Shown here piece by piece: positions 18,263 to 28,046 of a stretch of DNA of 60,298 bases. The stretch is from Desulfohalobiaceae bacterium (GTDB lineage: Bacteria > Desulfobacterota > Desulfovibrionia > Desulfovibrionales > Desulfothermaceae). A program made the position numbers and the translations under genes. The stretch covers positions 1 to 60,298 of the forward strand of contig JALWFY010000021.1 in the NCBI GenBank assembly GCA_027013815.1, in the 5' to 3' direction. The notes under the pieces are model-generated. The model was not told the origin of the DNA. It saw nothing but the letters and a program-made list of their open reading frames with translations, and made no database searches. Each line of letters starts with the position of its first letter. Positions within the stretch are counted from its first letter, which is position 1.

Positions 18263-19579
18263 ATGACTAAAAATCCAGTACATTTTGATCCAAGACTAGT
18301 TACTTACCGTTTAGAAAAAAAATCTCATGTGAATACCAGGCCGCTATCCATTTGTATTTTGAGCTATAGGAGTAATCCATTTTGCGGGGGGCAGGGGGTT
18401 TACGTAAAATATTTGTCAAAGGCGTTGAGAGACTTGGGACATAGGGTGGAGGTGATAAGTGGGGAACCTTATCCTGATTTAGACAGAGATATAGGTTTTG
18501 TTCCCTTACCAGGTATGAATTTTTATGGGTATAACAGGGTAATAGATGCAATAAAAGAGCGGAAGATAAAGGGATTTATAGACCTATATGAACTCATTTC
18601 ATATAATACTGGAGGTTTCCCTGAACCCCTGACCTTTGGGCTCAGGGCAGCAAGTTTCCTTGGACGTAAGAGAGAAAAGAAATATGATATTATTCACGAC
18701 AATCAAAGTTTGAGTTATGGGCTGCTCAAACTCACATCTAAATATCCCGTTGTGTCCACAATCCACCATCCAATTACTAGGGATTTGAGGCTGGCCTTAA
18801 CGCATGAAAAAGATTTCTTCTTAAGACTACTTATTAAGAGATGGCATAGTTTTTTAAAGATGCAAAAAAGAGTGGCACCTCGTCTGCCATTTATAATCAC
18901 AGTTTCCAAGGCATCAAAAAAAGATATTATTGAAGATTTTAAGGTGCAACCAGACAAAGTACATGTTGTTTATAATGGAGTAGACATTGAAAAATTTAGG
19001 CCCTTAACAGAACTGGAGCCAGTTAAAGATAGTATTATAGCAACTGCTAGTGCAGATGTTCCCCTAAAGGGACTAAATTATTTAATTGAGGCCATATCCT
19101 TGGTCAGGGAAAGATTTCCAAATATAAGTCTTAGGGTGGTAGGAAAACCCAAGAAACAAGGGGATACTGAGAAGTTGATTCAAAAGTTAAGACTGCAAGA
19201 CAGGGTATCTTTTGTATCTGGTATTACAGACGAAGAATTAGTAAGGGAATATGCAAGGGCAACTATTGCAGTTGTCCCGTCTTTGTATGAGGGTTTTGGT
19301 CTTCCAGCTGCCGAGGCCATGGCGTGTGGAAAACCAGTGATTTCAACAACTGGTGGTGCACTCTCAGAGGTAGTGGGGAATGCTGGATTACTTGTTCCAC
19401 CTGGAGATCCAAGGCAACTTGCAAATGGAATTTGTTATCTCCTGTCAAACTCTGGGCTACAAAAAGAGCTAGGCACTAAGGCACGGACCAGGACGGTAGA
19501 GATGTTTAATTGGGAAGCAGCAGCAGAAAATACTGTTGAAGTTTATAAAAAGGCAATAGAACATTATGCTCACAGTTGA
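18263..19579 (+). CDS. Glycosyltransferase, GT4-type
   Basis: A 438-residue GT-B-fold enzyme transferring a sugar from a nucleotide donor with retention. The N-terminal acceptor domain starts with SICILSYRSNPFCGGQGVYVKYL (Gly-rich loop at about residue 40). The C-terminal donor domain has VSKASKKDI, VYNGVDIEKFRP and the E-x7-E signature region PSLYEGFGLPAAEAMACG at about residue 335-352. No membrane helix is visible. It heads a four-gene cassette with methyltransferase and prenyltransferase-like genes. The next gene overlaps its end by 14 bases, so the products probably act in one pathway. The acceptor is unknown. Confidence 0.88.
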   Translation: MTKNPVHFDPRLVTYRLEKKSHVNTRPLSICILSYRSNPFCGGQGVYVKYLSKALRDLGHRVEVISGEPYPDLDRDIGFVPLPGMNFYGYNRVIDAIKERKIKGFIDLYELISYNTGGFPEPLTFGLRAASFLGRKREKKYDIIHDNQSLSYGLLKLTSKYPVVSTIHHPITRDLRLALTHEKDFFLRLLIKRWHSFLKMQKRVAPRLPFIITVSKASKKDIIEDFKVQPDKVHVVYNGVDIEKFRPLTELEPVKDSIIATASADVPLKGLNYLIEAISLVRERFPNISLRVVGKPKKQGDTEKLIQKLRLQDRVSFVSGITDEELVREYARATIAVVPSLYEGFGLPAAEAMACGKPVISTTGGALSEVVGNAGLLVPPGDPRQLANGICYLLSNSGLQKELGTKARTRTVEMFNWEAAAENTVEVYKKAIEHYAHS

Positions 19580-20288
19580 TTTGTCCAGCCTAGACATTGG
19601 TCCAGGGAAAAGGGTATTGGATCTTGGGTGCGGAGAAGGACGGCATATCCATCATATTTATATGCAAAAGGACGTCCTAGTATATGGACTGGATCTAGAC
19701 CTTGATTCAGTTAAAAAGACCCATGATAATTGTAAAAAATATTTTTCCTTAAGCAAAAGCAAGAATGAGAATTGGTTAATTGCTCAGGGAAAATGTGAGT
19801 ATTTGCCTTTTAAAAGAGAATCTTTAGATTGCATTATATGTTGTGAGGTCTTAGAGCATATTGAGAATTATCACAGGGCAATTAAGGAGATATGGTGGAG
19901 TTTAAAGCATGGGGGAATGTTAGTTATAAGTGTTCCCCGTTTTCTCCCTGAGAGGATATGTTGGGCGTTGGCAGATGGGTATAAATATGAAAAGGGTGGA
20001 CATATAAGGATTTTTAAAGAGTCCCCCTTGAAGTTAGAGGTACAAAGACTTGGATTCAAGTTTATAAAAAAACACTATGCCCATGGGATACACTCTCCTT
20101 ATTGGTGGTTAAAATGTATAAAATGGGAAAAAAGGGATACTTGGCTTCCTGTTAGGTTGTATCACAGACTCTTGGTCTGGGATATAATGAAGTCTCCAAG
20201 GTTGACTAGGTCATTAGACAAATTACTTACCCCGATTATTGGTAAAAGTGTTGTTTTATATTTTAAAAAGGTGGACAAAAAGTGGTAA
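19566..20288 (+). CDS. SAM-dependent methyltransferase, class I
   Basis: A 240-residue methyltransferase of the Methyltransf_11 type. Motif I is VLDLGCGEGRH at about residue 17, the acidic end of strand beta2 is GLDLD at about 40, and motif IV region CCEVLEHIENY lies near 95, followed by ISVPRFLPERICW. It overlaps the glycosyltransferase by 14 bases and the following gene by 7 bases, implying tight translational coupling. The substrate is unknown; the layout suggests it modifies the product of the glycosyltransferase or a prenyl-type lipid. Confidence 0.85.
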   Translation: MLTVDLSSLDIGPGKRVLDLGCGEGRHIHHIYMQKDVLVYGLDLDLDSVKKTHDNCKKYFSLSKSKNENWLIAQGKCEYLPFKRESLDCIICCEVLEHIENYHRAIKEIWWSLKHGGMLVISVPRFLPERICWALADGYKYEKGGHIRIFKESPLKLEVQRLGFKFIKKHYAHGIHSPYWWLKCIKWEKRDTWLPVRLYHRLLVWDIMKSPRLTRSLDKLLTPIIGKSVVLYFKKVDKKW

Positions 20289-21379
20289 AAACAGAGATTT
20301 TCCCCTTAAAGTTTATATCAAGAGACGAAATAATAAGCACTGCTCAATATATCAAAGAAAACCAATATCCTTCAGGGGGTATCCCCTGGTTTAAAGGTGG
20401 AGTTTTAGATCCTTGGGACCATGTGGAATCTGCCATGGGACTGACTGTTGCAGGTTTCTATAAGGAGGCCAAAGATGCATACAGATGGATGGCCAGGATG
20501 CAGGAGAGTGATGGAGGGTATTGGCCTGGATATGACGATACTTATCCTTTGGACAAGAGCAGGAAGGAATCCCACCATGCACCATATCTTGCTACAGGGG
20601 TTTTTCACTATTATCTCATTACCCAAGATCAAGAATTTCTATTTGAGATGTGGGAACACGTAGAAGCAGCAATAGAGTTTGCCCTAAGATTACAGAGCAG
20701 AGAAGGAGAAATTTATTGGGCCCTTTTGCCTGAAGATAAGATATATAGGGACGCACTGATCACAGGTTGTTCATCTATTTATAAGAGTTTGGAATGCGGT
20801 ATCTTAATTGCCAGAGAGATTGGCATTAAAAAATATGAATGGATTCACGCCAGGGAAAGATTAAGATATGCATTAATTAAGAAACCCCACCGTTTTGACC
20901 GCACCTGGCCAAAGAAAGACAGATATGCCATGGATTGGTTTTATCCTATCCTATGTGGATTATATGAGGGTAAGGCGGCAAAAAAAAGAATAAATCAGAG
21001 GTGGAATCAATTTATTGAACATGGTCTGGGGTGTAGGTGTGTAAATGATGAGCCATGGATTACAGTTGCTGAGTCCTGTGAATTGGTAATATCCCTATTA
21101 GCAGCTCAAATGAATTTAACTGCCTTTCAACTATTTAGTTGGCTGGGGAAAAATAGAGACAAAGATGGCGCATATTGGACTGGATATCAAAAGGAACTAA
21201 AGATATTTTGGCCTGAGGAAAAGCCTACATGGACGGCTGGGGTGCTTTTGTTGGCAGTGGATGCACTAATGAAATTAAGTCCTGGAGCTGACTTGTTTGT
21301 AAAAGTATTTTTAAAGGGTACCAATCAAGGAGATGTTAGAGGGATACTTGGTGGATCAGAGATGAGAGCGGCGAAGTAA
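20282..21379 (+). CDS. Prenyltransferase/terpene-cyclase-like alpha-toroid protein
   Basis: A 365-residue protein whose start is the GTG at 20282, overlapping the methyltransferase end. It has repeating motifs of the alpha/alpha-toroid fold shared by squalene-hopene cyclases and protein prenyltransferases: a repeat containing QYPSGGIPWFKGG, then ESDGGYWPGYDDTYP and KDGAYWTGYQ (QW-like Gly/Trp repeats). The catalytic DXDD of hopene cyclases is not evident, so a cyclase role is doubtful. Databases usually label such genes prenyltransferase. Its place between two methyltransferases and behind a glycosyltransferase suggests assembly of a modified lipid or glycolipid, which is inference. Confidence 0.7.
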   Translation: MVKTEIFPLKFISRDEIISTAQYIKENQYPSGGIPWFKGGVLDPWDHVESAMGLTVAGFYKEAKDAYRWMARMQESDGGYWPGYDDTYPLDKSRKESHHAPYLATGVFHYYLITQDQEFLFEMWEHVEAAIEFALRLQSREGEIYWALLPEDKIYRDALITGCSSIYKSLECGILIAREIGIKKYEWIHARERLRYALIKKPHRFDRTWPKKDRYAMDWFYPILCGLYEGKAAKKRINQRWNQFIEHGLGCRCVNDEPWITVAESCELVISLLAAQMNLTAFQLFSWLGKNRDKDGAYWTGYQKELKIFWPEEKPTWTAGVLLLAVDALMKLSPGADLFVKVFLKGTNQGDVRGILGGSEMRAAK

Positions 21380-21985
21380 GCCCAGTGTGTTTATAAAGTC
21401 ATATTCCTTAAATATACCTGAATCAAGGGCCATTTCATAAACCCTTCTTGGAGCGTCTCCTCCTTGAGATGGATCAAAAAACACATCGTGTATGGCTAAG
21501 ATTCCCCCTTCAATTAGGTGTGGGGCCCAACAAATATAATCTCGTTTAGCAGCCTCAAAACTATGACTACCATCTATGAATACAAGGGATAGAGGGGTGG
21601 CCCATCCCCTTGCAACTATATGGGACTTGCCTACAATAGGTATAACTGTGTCTATTAGCCCTGCCCTTTCAATGTTTTTTTCAAACTCATAAAAGGTATT
21701 TACCCTTTTTGCCTTATGGTCGTATAGGTCTGGATCAAAATATTCCTCACCAAATTGGTGTTCTTCTGAGCCCCTGTGGTGATCAATGGAGAATAATATA
21801 CCATTTTCTTCTTTGATTCCCATCCCAAGACAGATGGCAGAAAGGCCACAATAGCTCCCTATCTCAACACAGGGGCCTTTGGGTGCACATATCTTGCCGA
21901 TATTATACAATGCATCCATTTCATCTGGGGCCAAAAAACCCTTGATTTCATCCAAAAAAGGAACTTTTTGTTTTAATATACTCAT
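21356..21985 (-). CDS. SAM-dependent methyltransferase, Methyltransf_24 type
   Basis: A 209-residue class I methyltransferase on the opposite strand, overlapping the prenyltransferase-like gene by 24 bases at the 3' ends. Motif I is CVEIGSYCGLSAICLG. The acidic residue of strand beta2 is in FSIDHHRGSEEHQFGEEYF. LVFIDGSHSFEAAKRDY and GGILAIHDVFFD are the beta4/beta5 motifs typical of Methyltransf_24 and CmcI-like enzymes acting on sugars or small molecules. It probably belongs functionally to the glycosyltransferase cassette although transcribed convergently. Confidence 0.8.
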   Translation of the reverse strand: MSILKQKVPFLDEIKGFLAPDEMDALYNIGKICAPKGPCVEIGSYCGLSAICLGMGIKEENGILFSIDHHRGSEEHQFGEEYFDPDLYDHKAKRVNTFYEFEKNIERAGLIDTVIPIVGKSHIVARGWATPLSLVFIDGSHSFEAAKRDYICWAPHLIEGGILAIHDVFFDPSQGGDAPRRVYEMALDSGIFKEYDFINTLGLLRRSHL

Positions 21986-22007
21986 AGTTGTTTGAATTTA
22001 ATAAATT

Positions 22008-22030
22008 TCATGGGGTATCTTACCCCATGA
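22008..22030 (-). terminator. Hairpin after the CoA-transferase gene
   Basis: A perfect 10-bp stem (TCATGGGGTA / TACCCCATGA) with a 3-base loop, 13 bases beyond the stop of the gene ending at 22043. The minus-strand sequence after it is AT-rich (AAATTTATT) without a clean T run. It probably ends the CoA-transferase message and separates it from the methyltransferase. Confidence 0.5.
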
Positions 22031-22042
22031 GTTAAAATCTTA

Positions 22043-24220
22043 TTATTGGATGGCCTTTGCATTTTTTAATGCATAGAGTACAATCTTTTGCATCATGCGT
22101 TCCTTTAAATTTTTGGGACTATCAAGCTCCATCCTTTCTAAATAAGGCATTGCCTCTTGAGAAATTGAATACTTTGAAAACATCCCTTTTACAAGCTTTA
22201 ATTTCCCAAATATATTTTCTTTTGCAATGGCCTTTAGGGCCTTGCCCAGAACCAATTCCTCCTTTGTAAAATCTGTACCAAATGGGAAATCAGTTATTAT
22301 ATTTTTATCTTTGTATTTCTTTAATACTCCCTGTATCTTTTCAGGGGTGTTATATCTGTATCTATCAGGGATCCTATATGATTTTGGAACCTTTTTATAT
22401 TTTTTTGCCTTTTTTAGTAGTTTTTCCTGAAATTTAGAATCTGTAATTTTTAACATCTCTATTATTACCTGTTTATCTGTCTTTCCCCTTAGGTCAGCTA
22501 TGCCATATTCTGTAACTACAATGTCTCTCAAATGCCTTGGAACTGTTATTTCTCCATATTCCCATACAATATTAGAACTTACCTTTCCCCTATCGGTCCT
22601 AGTGCTCCTGACCATTATTAAGAACCTGGCATCAGGGAGTGCATGAGCCATTGATACAAAATTGTATTGTCCTCCTGGTCCGCTCACTACCCTACAATTA
22701 TTCAATGTGTGAGAGATTATTGCCCCGTTTAACATGACCATTAGTGCGGCATTTATAAAACGCCCATCCCTTCTCTGGAGGGTACGTAGTTTTTCATTGC
22801 CATATAATTGATTGATTTCATTAACCCCTCTCATGTTTATTTCTTTTAGCTTATCTTCTGGCATGGATCTCAAATATTCATAGAATTTGTTTGGACCAAA
22901 GAAAAAACTGGTATTTATTAATATACCATTTTTTAGATGAGTCCCAAGGCAATTAGAAGTAATTTCTTTAAAATTCGCTGGATCCCCTAGGTTATTTGAA
23001 AACTCCATTTCACCTAATTTAAGACTACCTCCTTCTAATTGTACCTCTTGTTTGAATATCCCAAATTCCTTTAAAAAATTCACATCTTCTTCAGTAAGTT
23101 GCTGGTGTATTGCTAGGTTTTCCATAAGATGTCTTAGGGTACCAGGACATATCTCCCCATTTATCTTGCCTTCATTTACAAGCCTTTGAATGGTTATATT
23201 GTCATATACCCGTCTTTTTATTATACCCGCCTTATATAGCTCTATCATGGTGTCCACAAACATCTCTGAAGATATATGGAGCCCTTCAATGAATTTTTCT
23301 GTACCACCATAAGTGTCAATCAATTCTTTATTTTCATCTATTACGTTTAGATCATTTAAGATATTTTTGTATTCACTGTTGTTTTCATGTCTTAAAAGTA
23401 GTCCACTAATTACTGCGTCTCCTAAAGAACCAATACCTACTTGAAGGGTACCTCCATCTTTGACCAAGGTGCTTGCTTGAAGTCCAACTGTCCAGTCAGT
23501 AAGAGAGACGGGTTCCTTAGGGACATGAAACATTTCATAGTCATATTTTCTATTATCAATGACAAGGTCATAGAAATCCTCATCAACTAGTGCCTTACCG
23601 TACATAAAAGGTGCCCTTTGATTTGTCTGCCCAACTAATATGCCCTTGACACCTTTTTCCTTGGTCATCTTTCTCATGATTTGACCAGCCTCTAAGTGGG
23701 TATCTGGGTCTGAACTCATACTAAAATATCTCTTGCCATTGATATCTTTCTTTGATATTTGCTGGACAAGCACATTGACTCCCTGGATTACGCCATCTCT
23801 AACTGCATGTGTGTAATTGGAACACAAAAAGTTCTGCTGAGCATGACTACAATTTAGTCTTGCACCTGGTTTGAAAAAGAATTGGATGAGTTCAAAATTT
23901 TCTGGAAGTTTGCCTAGGTCATTTATATATAAGAGGTCTGGATAATCTGGCCACAGTCTCTTGACCATGGGTTCAATTAATCGTCTTTCTAGATCGTTTT
24001 TCCATGTGGGACGATTTAAATTTAAGGCGGTTATTATCTTCAAGTGAAGGGATTTGTCTTTTTTTACCCTGGTGTATAAACTGTTTAATAGGTGATTTGG
24101 TTTTCCTATGCCAAAGGGTGCGGCTACGACCAATTCTTTGCCCACCCTTTTTATTATTTCATCTACACATGCCTCTACCTCATCAAAATATATTGGTTTA
24201 ATATTTGTTGATAGTCCCAA
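22043..24220 (-). CDS. Acetyl-CoA hydrolase/CoA-transferase family protein
   Basis: A 725-residue family I CoA-transferase-like enzyme. It has an N-terminal acetyl-CoA hydrolase/transferase domain (QASTLVKDGGTLQVGIGSLGDA at about residue 250). The C-terminal domain contains GGQYNFVSMAHAL, a catalytic-Glu region GEITVPRHLRDIVVTEYGIADLRGKTDKQ and the usual SGPGG. It moves CoA between carboxylic acids (acetate, butyrate, 4-hydroxybutyrate or similar) or hydrolyses acyl-CoA. It is longer than the usual 430 to 550 residues, with an extra C-terminal segment of about 120 residues. Start is TTG with GGGAGGG seven bases upstream. It follows the beta-oxidation genes but is separated by a terminator. 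Confidence 0.82.
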   Translation of the reverse strand: MGLSTNIKPIYFDEVEACVDEIIKRVGKELVVAAPFGIGKPNHLLNSLYTRVKKDKSLHLKIITALNLNRPTWKNDLERRLIEPMVKRLWPDYPDLLYINDLGKLPENFELIQFFFKPGARLNCSHAQQNFLCSNYTHAVRDGVIQGVNVLVQQISKKDINGKRYFSMSSDPDTHLEAGQIMRKMTKEKGVKGILVGQTNQRAPFMYGKALVDEDFYDLVIDNRKYDYEMFHVPKEPVSLTDWTVGLQASTLVKDGGTLQVGIGSLGDAVISGLLLRHENNSEYKNILNDLNVIDENKELIDTYGGTEKFIEGLHISSEMFVDTMIELYKAGIIKRRVYDNITIQRLVNEGKINGEICPGTLRHLMENLAIHQQLTEEDVNFLKEFGIFKQEVQLEGGSLKLGEMEFSNNLGDPANFKEITSNCLGTHLKNGILINTSFFFGPNKFYEYLRSMPEDKLKEINMRGVNEINQLYGNEKLRTLQRRDGRFINAALMVMLNGAIISHTLNNCRVVSGPGGQYNFVSMAHALPDARFLIMVRSTRTDRGKVSSNIVWEYGEITVPRHLRDIVVTEYGIADLRGKTDKQVIIEMLKITDSKFQEKLLKKAKKYKKVPKSYRIPDRYRYNTPEKIQGVLKKYKDKNIITDFPFGTDFTKEELVLGKALKAIAKENIFGKLKLVKGMFSKYSISQEAMPYLERMELDSPKNLKERMMQKIVLYALKNAKAIQ

Positions 24221-24345
24221 AGCTCAACCCTCCCATTTTGGATTTTAAATTGTACAACTTATGGTAAAATTTGTTTAGTATGTCAAGAAAAGTTTAGGAA
24301 TAAACAATGTTTTTAAATAAAAAGACCAATTATAACATCCCAAAT

Positions 24346-24376
24346 AAAAAGGGCCCCAAAATTTGAGGCCCTTTTT
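24346..24376 (-). terminator. Intrinsic terminator after the fadN-thiolase operon
   Basis: A 10-bp stem (AAAAAGGGCC / GGCCCTTTTT) flanks an 11-base loop, with T-rich sequence on both strands. It is 20 bases past the thiolase stop. Being nearly symmetrical it could work in either direction, but the neighbouring genes on both sides read leftward. Confidence 0.8.
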
Positions 24377-24395
24377 ATTTTAGAGGGGGATGAGT

Positions 24396-25568
24396 TTACA
24401 TTTTTTCATAAATACCTGCAGCACCCATTCCGCCTCCAATACACATGGAGACTATTCCATATTTTACATCTCTTTTGTGCATTTCATGAAGCAGGGTTGC
24501 TGTGAGTTTGGCACCTGTACATCCAAGGGGATGTCCAAGTGCAATAGCACCGCCATTTACATTGACTATTTCAGGATTAATTCCAACCTTTCTAATGCAG
24601 TATATGGCCTGAGATGCAAATGCTTCATTTAACTCAATAAGTCCAATGTCGTCTAATTTCATTCCTGTCTTTTCCAGTACACCGGGAATTGCCAGAGAAG
24701 GCCCTACACCCATAATCTCAGGAGGACATCCCTTTACATCAAATCCAATAAATCTGGCCATGGGGTCTTTACCTATTTTTTTCAAAAAGTCTTCAGATAC
24801 CACCATACACAGTGCAGCACCATCGGTCATCTGAGATGAATTTCCTGCTGTAACGGAGCCACCGAGTTTAAATGGAGATTTTAATTTTGCCATCCTCTCC
24901 ACAGTGGTATCTGCCCTAGGACCATCATCTATGTCTACGATCTCTTCTGTTTTAACCAGTTTGTCGTCTACTATTTTAGTCCTTGTAACCTTAACGGGTA
25001 TAATTTCCTCTTTAAACTTTCCTTCTTTTATTGCCTTTACTGCCTTCATATTGCTTTCATATCCAAACTGGTCCATCTCTTCCCTGGTTATGTTGAATCT
25101 TTCAGCAACTAATTCTGCTGTAATACCCATGGAGGCATAGGCCTCTGGAAGGTCTATTATCATGTCTGGATTGGCCTTGAATATATTGCCCCCCATTGGG
25201 ACCTTGGTCATGGACTCCACACCACCAGCAACAATACAGTCTGCAAATCCAGCCATTACCCGTTCTGCTGCTATGGCAATGCTCTGTAAACCAGAGGAAC
25301 AAAATCTATTTACTGTAACCCCTGGTACAGTATTTGGGAGCCCTGCCCCAAGGGCTATCATCCTCCCTACATTCATACCTTGCTCGGCCTCTGGAAATGA
25401 ACAACCTACAATCACATCTTCTATTAGGTTAGGCTCGATACCTGTCTTTTCTAAAAGACCCTTTAAGCAAACTATACCTAGATAATCAGGCCTTACATTG
25501 GCGAATTTTCCCCGTTTAGCCTTACATCCAGGTGTCCTCACTGCCTTTAATATATATGCTGCTCTCAT
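24396..25568 (-). CDS. fadA: Acetyl-CoA acyltransferase (thiolase)
   Basis: Last step of beta-oxidation: cleaves 3-ketoacyl-CoA with CoA to acetyl-CoA and a shortened acyl-CoA. Thiolase signatures are clear: nucleophilic Cys in VNRFCSSGLQSIAIAAERV at about residue 85, NEAFASQA, GGAIALGHPLGCTGAKL (catalytic His) and CIGGGMGAAGIYE (second Cys). The ATG at 25566-25568 is chosen because the upstream in-frame ATG at 25583 lies inside the GGAGGAG ribosome-binding site. The product is 390 residues, normal length. It is 37 bases downstream of fadN and forms an operon with it. Confidence 0.93.
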   Translation of the reverse strand: MRAAYILKAVRTPGCKAKRGKFANVRPDYLGIVCLKGLLEKTGIEPNLIEDVIVGCSFPEAEQGMNVGRMIALGAGLPNTVPGVTVNRFCSSGLQSIAIAAERVMAGFADCIVAGGVESMTKVPMGGNIFKANPDMIIDLPEAYASMGITAELVAERFNITREEMDQFGYESNMKAVKAIKEGKFKEEIIPVKVTRTKIVDDKLVKTEEIVDIDDGPRADTTVERMAKLKSPFKLGGSVTAGNSSQMTDGAALCMVVSEDFLKKIGKDPMARFIGFDVKGCPPEIMGVGPSLAIPGVLEKTGMKLDDIGLIELNEAFASQAIYCIRKVGINPEIVNVNGGAIALGHPLGCTGAKLTATLLHEMHKRDVKYGIVSMCIGGGMGAAGIYEKM

Positions 25569-25605
25569 AAAGATCTCCTCCATTTTATATTTTTATACGA
25601 GTAAA

Positions 25606-27978
25606 TTAATTTCTTAGAGGTCTATTGGTTGTTAACATATGATTTATTCTTTCAACGGTCTTTTGTTGTTTACACAATTCCACAAAGGTTTCCCTTTCAA
25701 GTGATAAGACATATTCTTCAGTAATGAGTGTACCTGGATCAACATCTCCTCCACAAATAACGTCTGCAATCATTGAAGCCATCTTGTATTCATACTCTGT
25801 GATAAAATTACCCATCTTCATATTCCAGAGCTGACTCTTAATAGTAGCAGCTACATCCCTTCCTGGTGCCTTAAATGGCATAGGAGTCTTAGGCCTATAT
25901 GTCTTTGCAAGGGTGAGGACCATTTGTTTTGCATTTCCAAGTAGGCTGTCAATGTCCATTGTGATCTGATCACCTGGTTTCATGTACCCTAATTTAAATG
26001 CCTCAGCTGCACCCATGGATACCTTTGCCATTGCTATGTTCTGAAAGTATTTAACAATAATATTTTGTACATTCACATTGACCCTTTCAGCCTCTTCAAC
26101 TGCCCTTACACACATCTCCTTGGTACCTCCACCAGCAGGTAGAAGTCCAACACCAACCTCTACTAGTCCCATATAAGTCTCCACATGGGCACATATTGCA
26201 TCTGAATGTAGACAAAATTCGCATCCACCGCCAAGGGTCATTTGAAATGGAGCAGCTACAACTGGGACTGCTGCATATTTAAGGGCCAGGGTAGCATGCT
26301 GGAATTTGCTCACACTTGCTTCGATTTGGTCAAAGGCCTTTTGCTCTATGGCAACTGCCAGCATAAAGAGGTTGGCACCAACAGAGAATCTCTCTCCTTG
26401 ATTACCTACCACTAGACCAACACCTTGGTTTTCTGCAATCTCAATTGCCTTATAAGTCATATCCAGCATATCATCGCTAATGGAATTTTGTGGAGAATGG
26501 AATTCTAGGCAGAATACACCGTCTCCAATATCAATTATTGAAGCATTTTCATTGGAGTCAACTATCTTGTTTGTATCTGTCTTTATAAGGGATAGGTTGA
26601 TAGTACCTTCTCTAACTGGGACTTCTTTGTAGGTATCAGTCAAGAGATCATAATAATATTTTTTACCATTTTCTATTTTGTAAAAGCTCTTAATATTTTT
26701 GAGTTTTTCAGGTACTGAAATACCATCTTTTTCTGCCCTTTCTACAAAATAATCAATCCCAATGGCATCAAAGGTCTCAAATGGTCCAAGTTCCCAATTA
26801 TATCCCCACTTCATGGCATTGTCGACATTGACAACATCGTCTGCAATCTCAGGGATACGATTAAAAGAATAAAGAAGTGTATCCCTTACCATCCTCCATG
26901 CAAATTCCGCTGCCTTGTCCTGACCTTGGATAAGGGCCTTGATCCTTTCTCCAGTAGTCTTGGCCATCTTGGCGAGCTTAATGGAATCAAATTTGGGTTT
27001 TTGAACAGGCTTATACTCTCCTGCTTTGTAATCCCAATAATATTTTTGCCCACCTTCTTTTTTGTAAAATCCCTGTTTGGCCTTTCTTCCAAGTTGTTTG
27101 TTCTCCACCATTTTGATTAAGAATTCTGGGACCTTGAATACGTCTCTCTCTTCATCGTCTGGTAAGAGTTCATAAGAATTGTTTGCAACATGTACCATTG
27201 TGTCTAAACCAACTAGATCAGTTGTACCAAAGGCAGCGCTTTTTGGACGCCCCGTGGGTTTACCTGCAACTGCATCCACTTCTTCAACGGTCATATCCAT
27301 ATCCAGCATGTGATGGATACATTTCATTATAGAATAAACACCAATCCTGTTTCCTATAAAATTAGGGGTATCTTTGCAGAATACCACTCCTTTCCCCAAT
27401 CTCTGGTTTGTAAAGTCCGCCATAAAATCAATTACTTCAGGAACACACTCATTGCAGCCAACGATCTCCATAAGCCTCATGTATCTTGGTGGATTGAAGA
27501 AATGGGTTACTAAAAATCTCTTTTTTACATCCTCAGGTAGTACAGTGGCCATTTCATTTACTGATAGACCACTAGTATTTGTTGAGAGGATAGCGCCTGG
27601 TTTTAAATGGGAGACTATCTTTTTGAAAAGGGACTTTTTGATATCCATATTTTCCACTACCACTTCTATAACCCAGTCGCAGTCTTTTAATTTGTCCAAG
27701 TGGTCTTCAAAATTACCTACTTCAATGAGTTTTGCATAATCCTTTAACAAAAAGGGAGCAGGTTTCATTTTGAGTAAGTTTTGAAGGGCAGAGGCTGCTA
27801 TCTTGTTTCTGAATTCTGGACTCTCCATTGTAAGTCCTTTGGCCTTATCCTGTTCTGAGAGCTCTCTTGGAACAATGTCTAATAGCACTACCTTAATACC
27901 TGCATTGGCTAGGTGGGCAGCAATGGTGGCGCCCATTACACCTGCACCTAAAACACCAGCTCGCTTTATCCTGTTCAT
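25606..27978 (-). CDS. fadN: 3-hydroxyacyl-CoA dehydrogenase/enoyl-CoA hydratase, FadN type
   Basis: Bifunctional beta-oxidation enzyme of 790 residues: NAD-dependent 3-hydroxyacyl-CoA dehydrogenase first, enoyl-CoA hydratase last. This is the order of Bacillus FadN and the reverse of E. coli FadB. The Rossmann motif GAGVMGATIAAHLANAG is at residues 10-26. NTSGLSVNEMA and HFFNPPRYMRLMEIV mark the dehydrogenase core, with two C-terminal dehydrogenase helical domains at about 200-450. The hydratase region at about 485-700 has GERFSVGANLFML and MTLGGGCEFCLHSDAICAH. Its promoter carries a FadR-like operator. No acyl-CoA dehydrogenase or ETF gene is in the window, so the first oxidation step is encoded elsewhere. 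Confidence 0.93.
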   Translation of the reverse strand: MNRIKRAGVLGAGVMGATIAAHLANAGIKVVLLDIVPRELSEQDKAKGLTMESPEFRNKIAASALQNLLKMKPAPFLLKDYAKLIEVGNFEDHLDKLKDCDWVIEVVVENMDIKKSLFKKIVSHLKPGAILSTNTSGLSVNEMATVLPEDVKKRFLVTHFFNPPRYMRLMEIVGCNECVPEVIDFMADFTNQRLGKGVVFCKDTPNFIGNRIGVYSIMKCIHHMLDMDMTVEEVDAVAGKPTGRPKSAAFGTTDLVGLDTMVHVANNSYELLPDDEERDVFKVPEFLIKMVENKQLGRKAKQGFYKKEGGQKYYWDYKAGEYKPVQKPKFDSIKLAKMAKTTGERIKALIQGQDKAAEFAWRMVRDTLLYSFNRIPEIADDVVNVDNAMKWGYNWELGPFETFDAIGIDYFVERAEKDGISVPEKLKNIKSFYKIENGKKYYYDLLTDTYKEVPVREGTINLSLIKTDTNKIVDSNENASIIDIGDGVFCLEFHSPQNSISDDMLDMTYKAIEIAENQGVGLVVGNQGERFSVGANLFMLAVAIEQKAFDQIEASVSKFQHATLALKYAAVPVVAAPFQMTLGGGCEFCLHSDAICAHVETYMGLVEVGVGLLPAGGGTKEMCVRAVEEAERVNVNVQNIIVKYFQNIAMAKVSMGAAEAFKLGYMKPGDQITMDIDSLLGNAKQMVLTLAKTYRPKTPMPFKAPGRDVAATIKSQLWNMKMGNFITEYEYKMASMIADVICGGDVDPGTLITEEYVLSLERETFVELCKQQKTVERINHMLTTNRPLRN

Positions 27979-28046
27979 ACTATACCTCCATTATAATTGA
28001 AAATTACCAAAATAAGTACCTTGGTTACTGACCAGTTAATCATATT

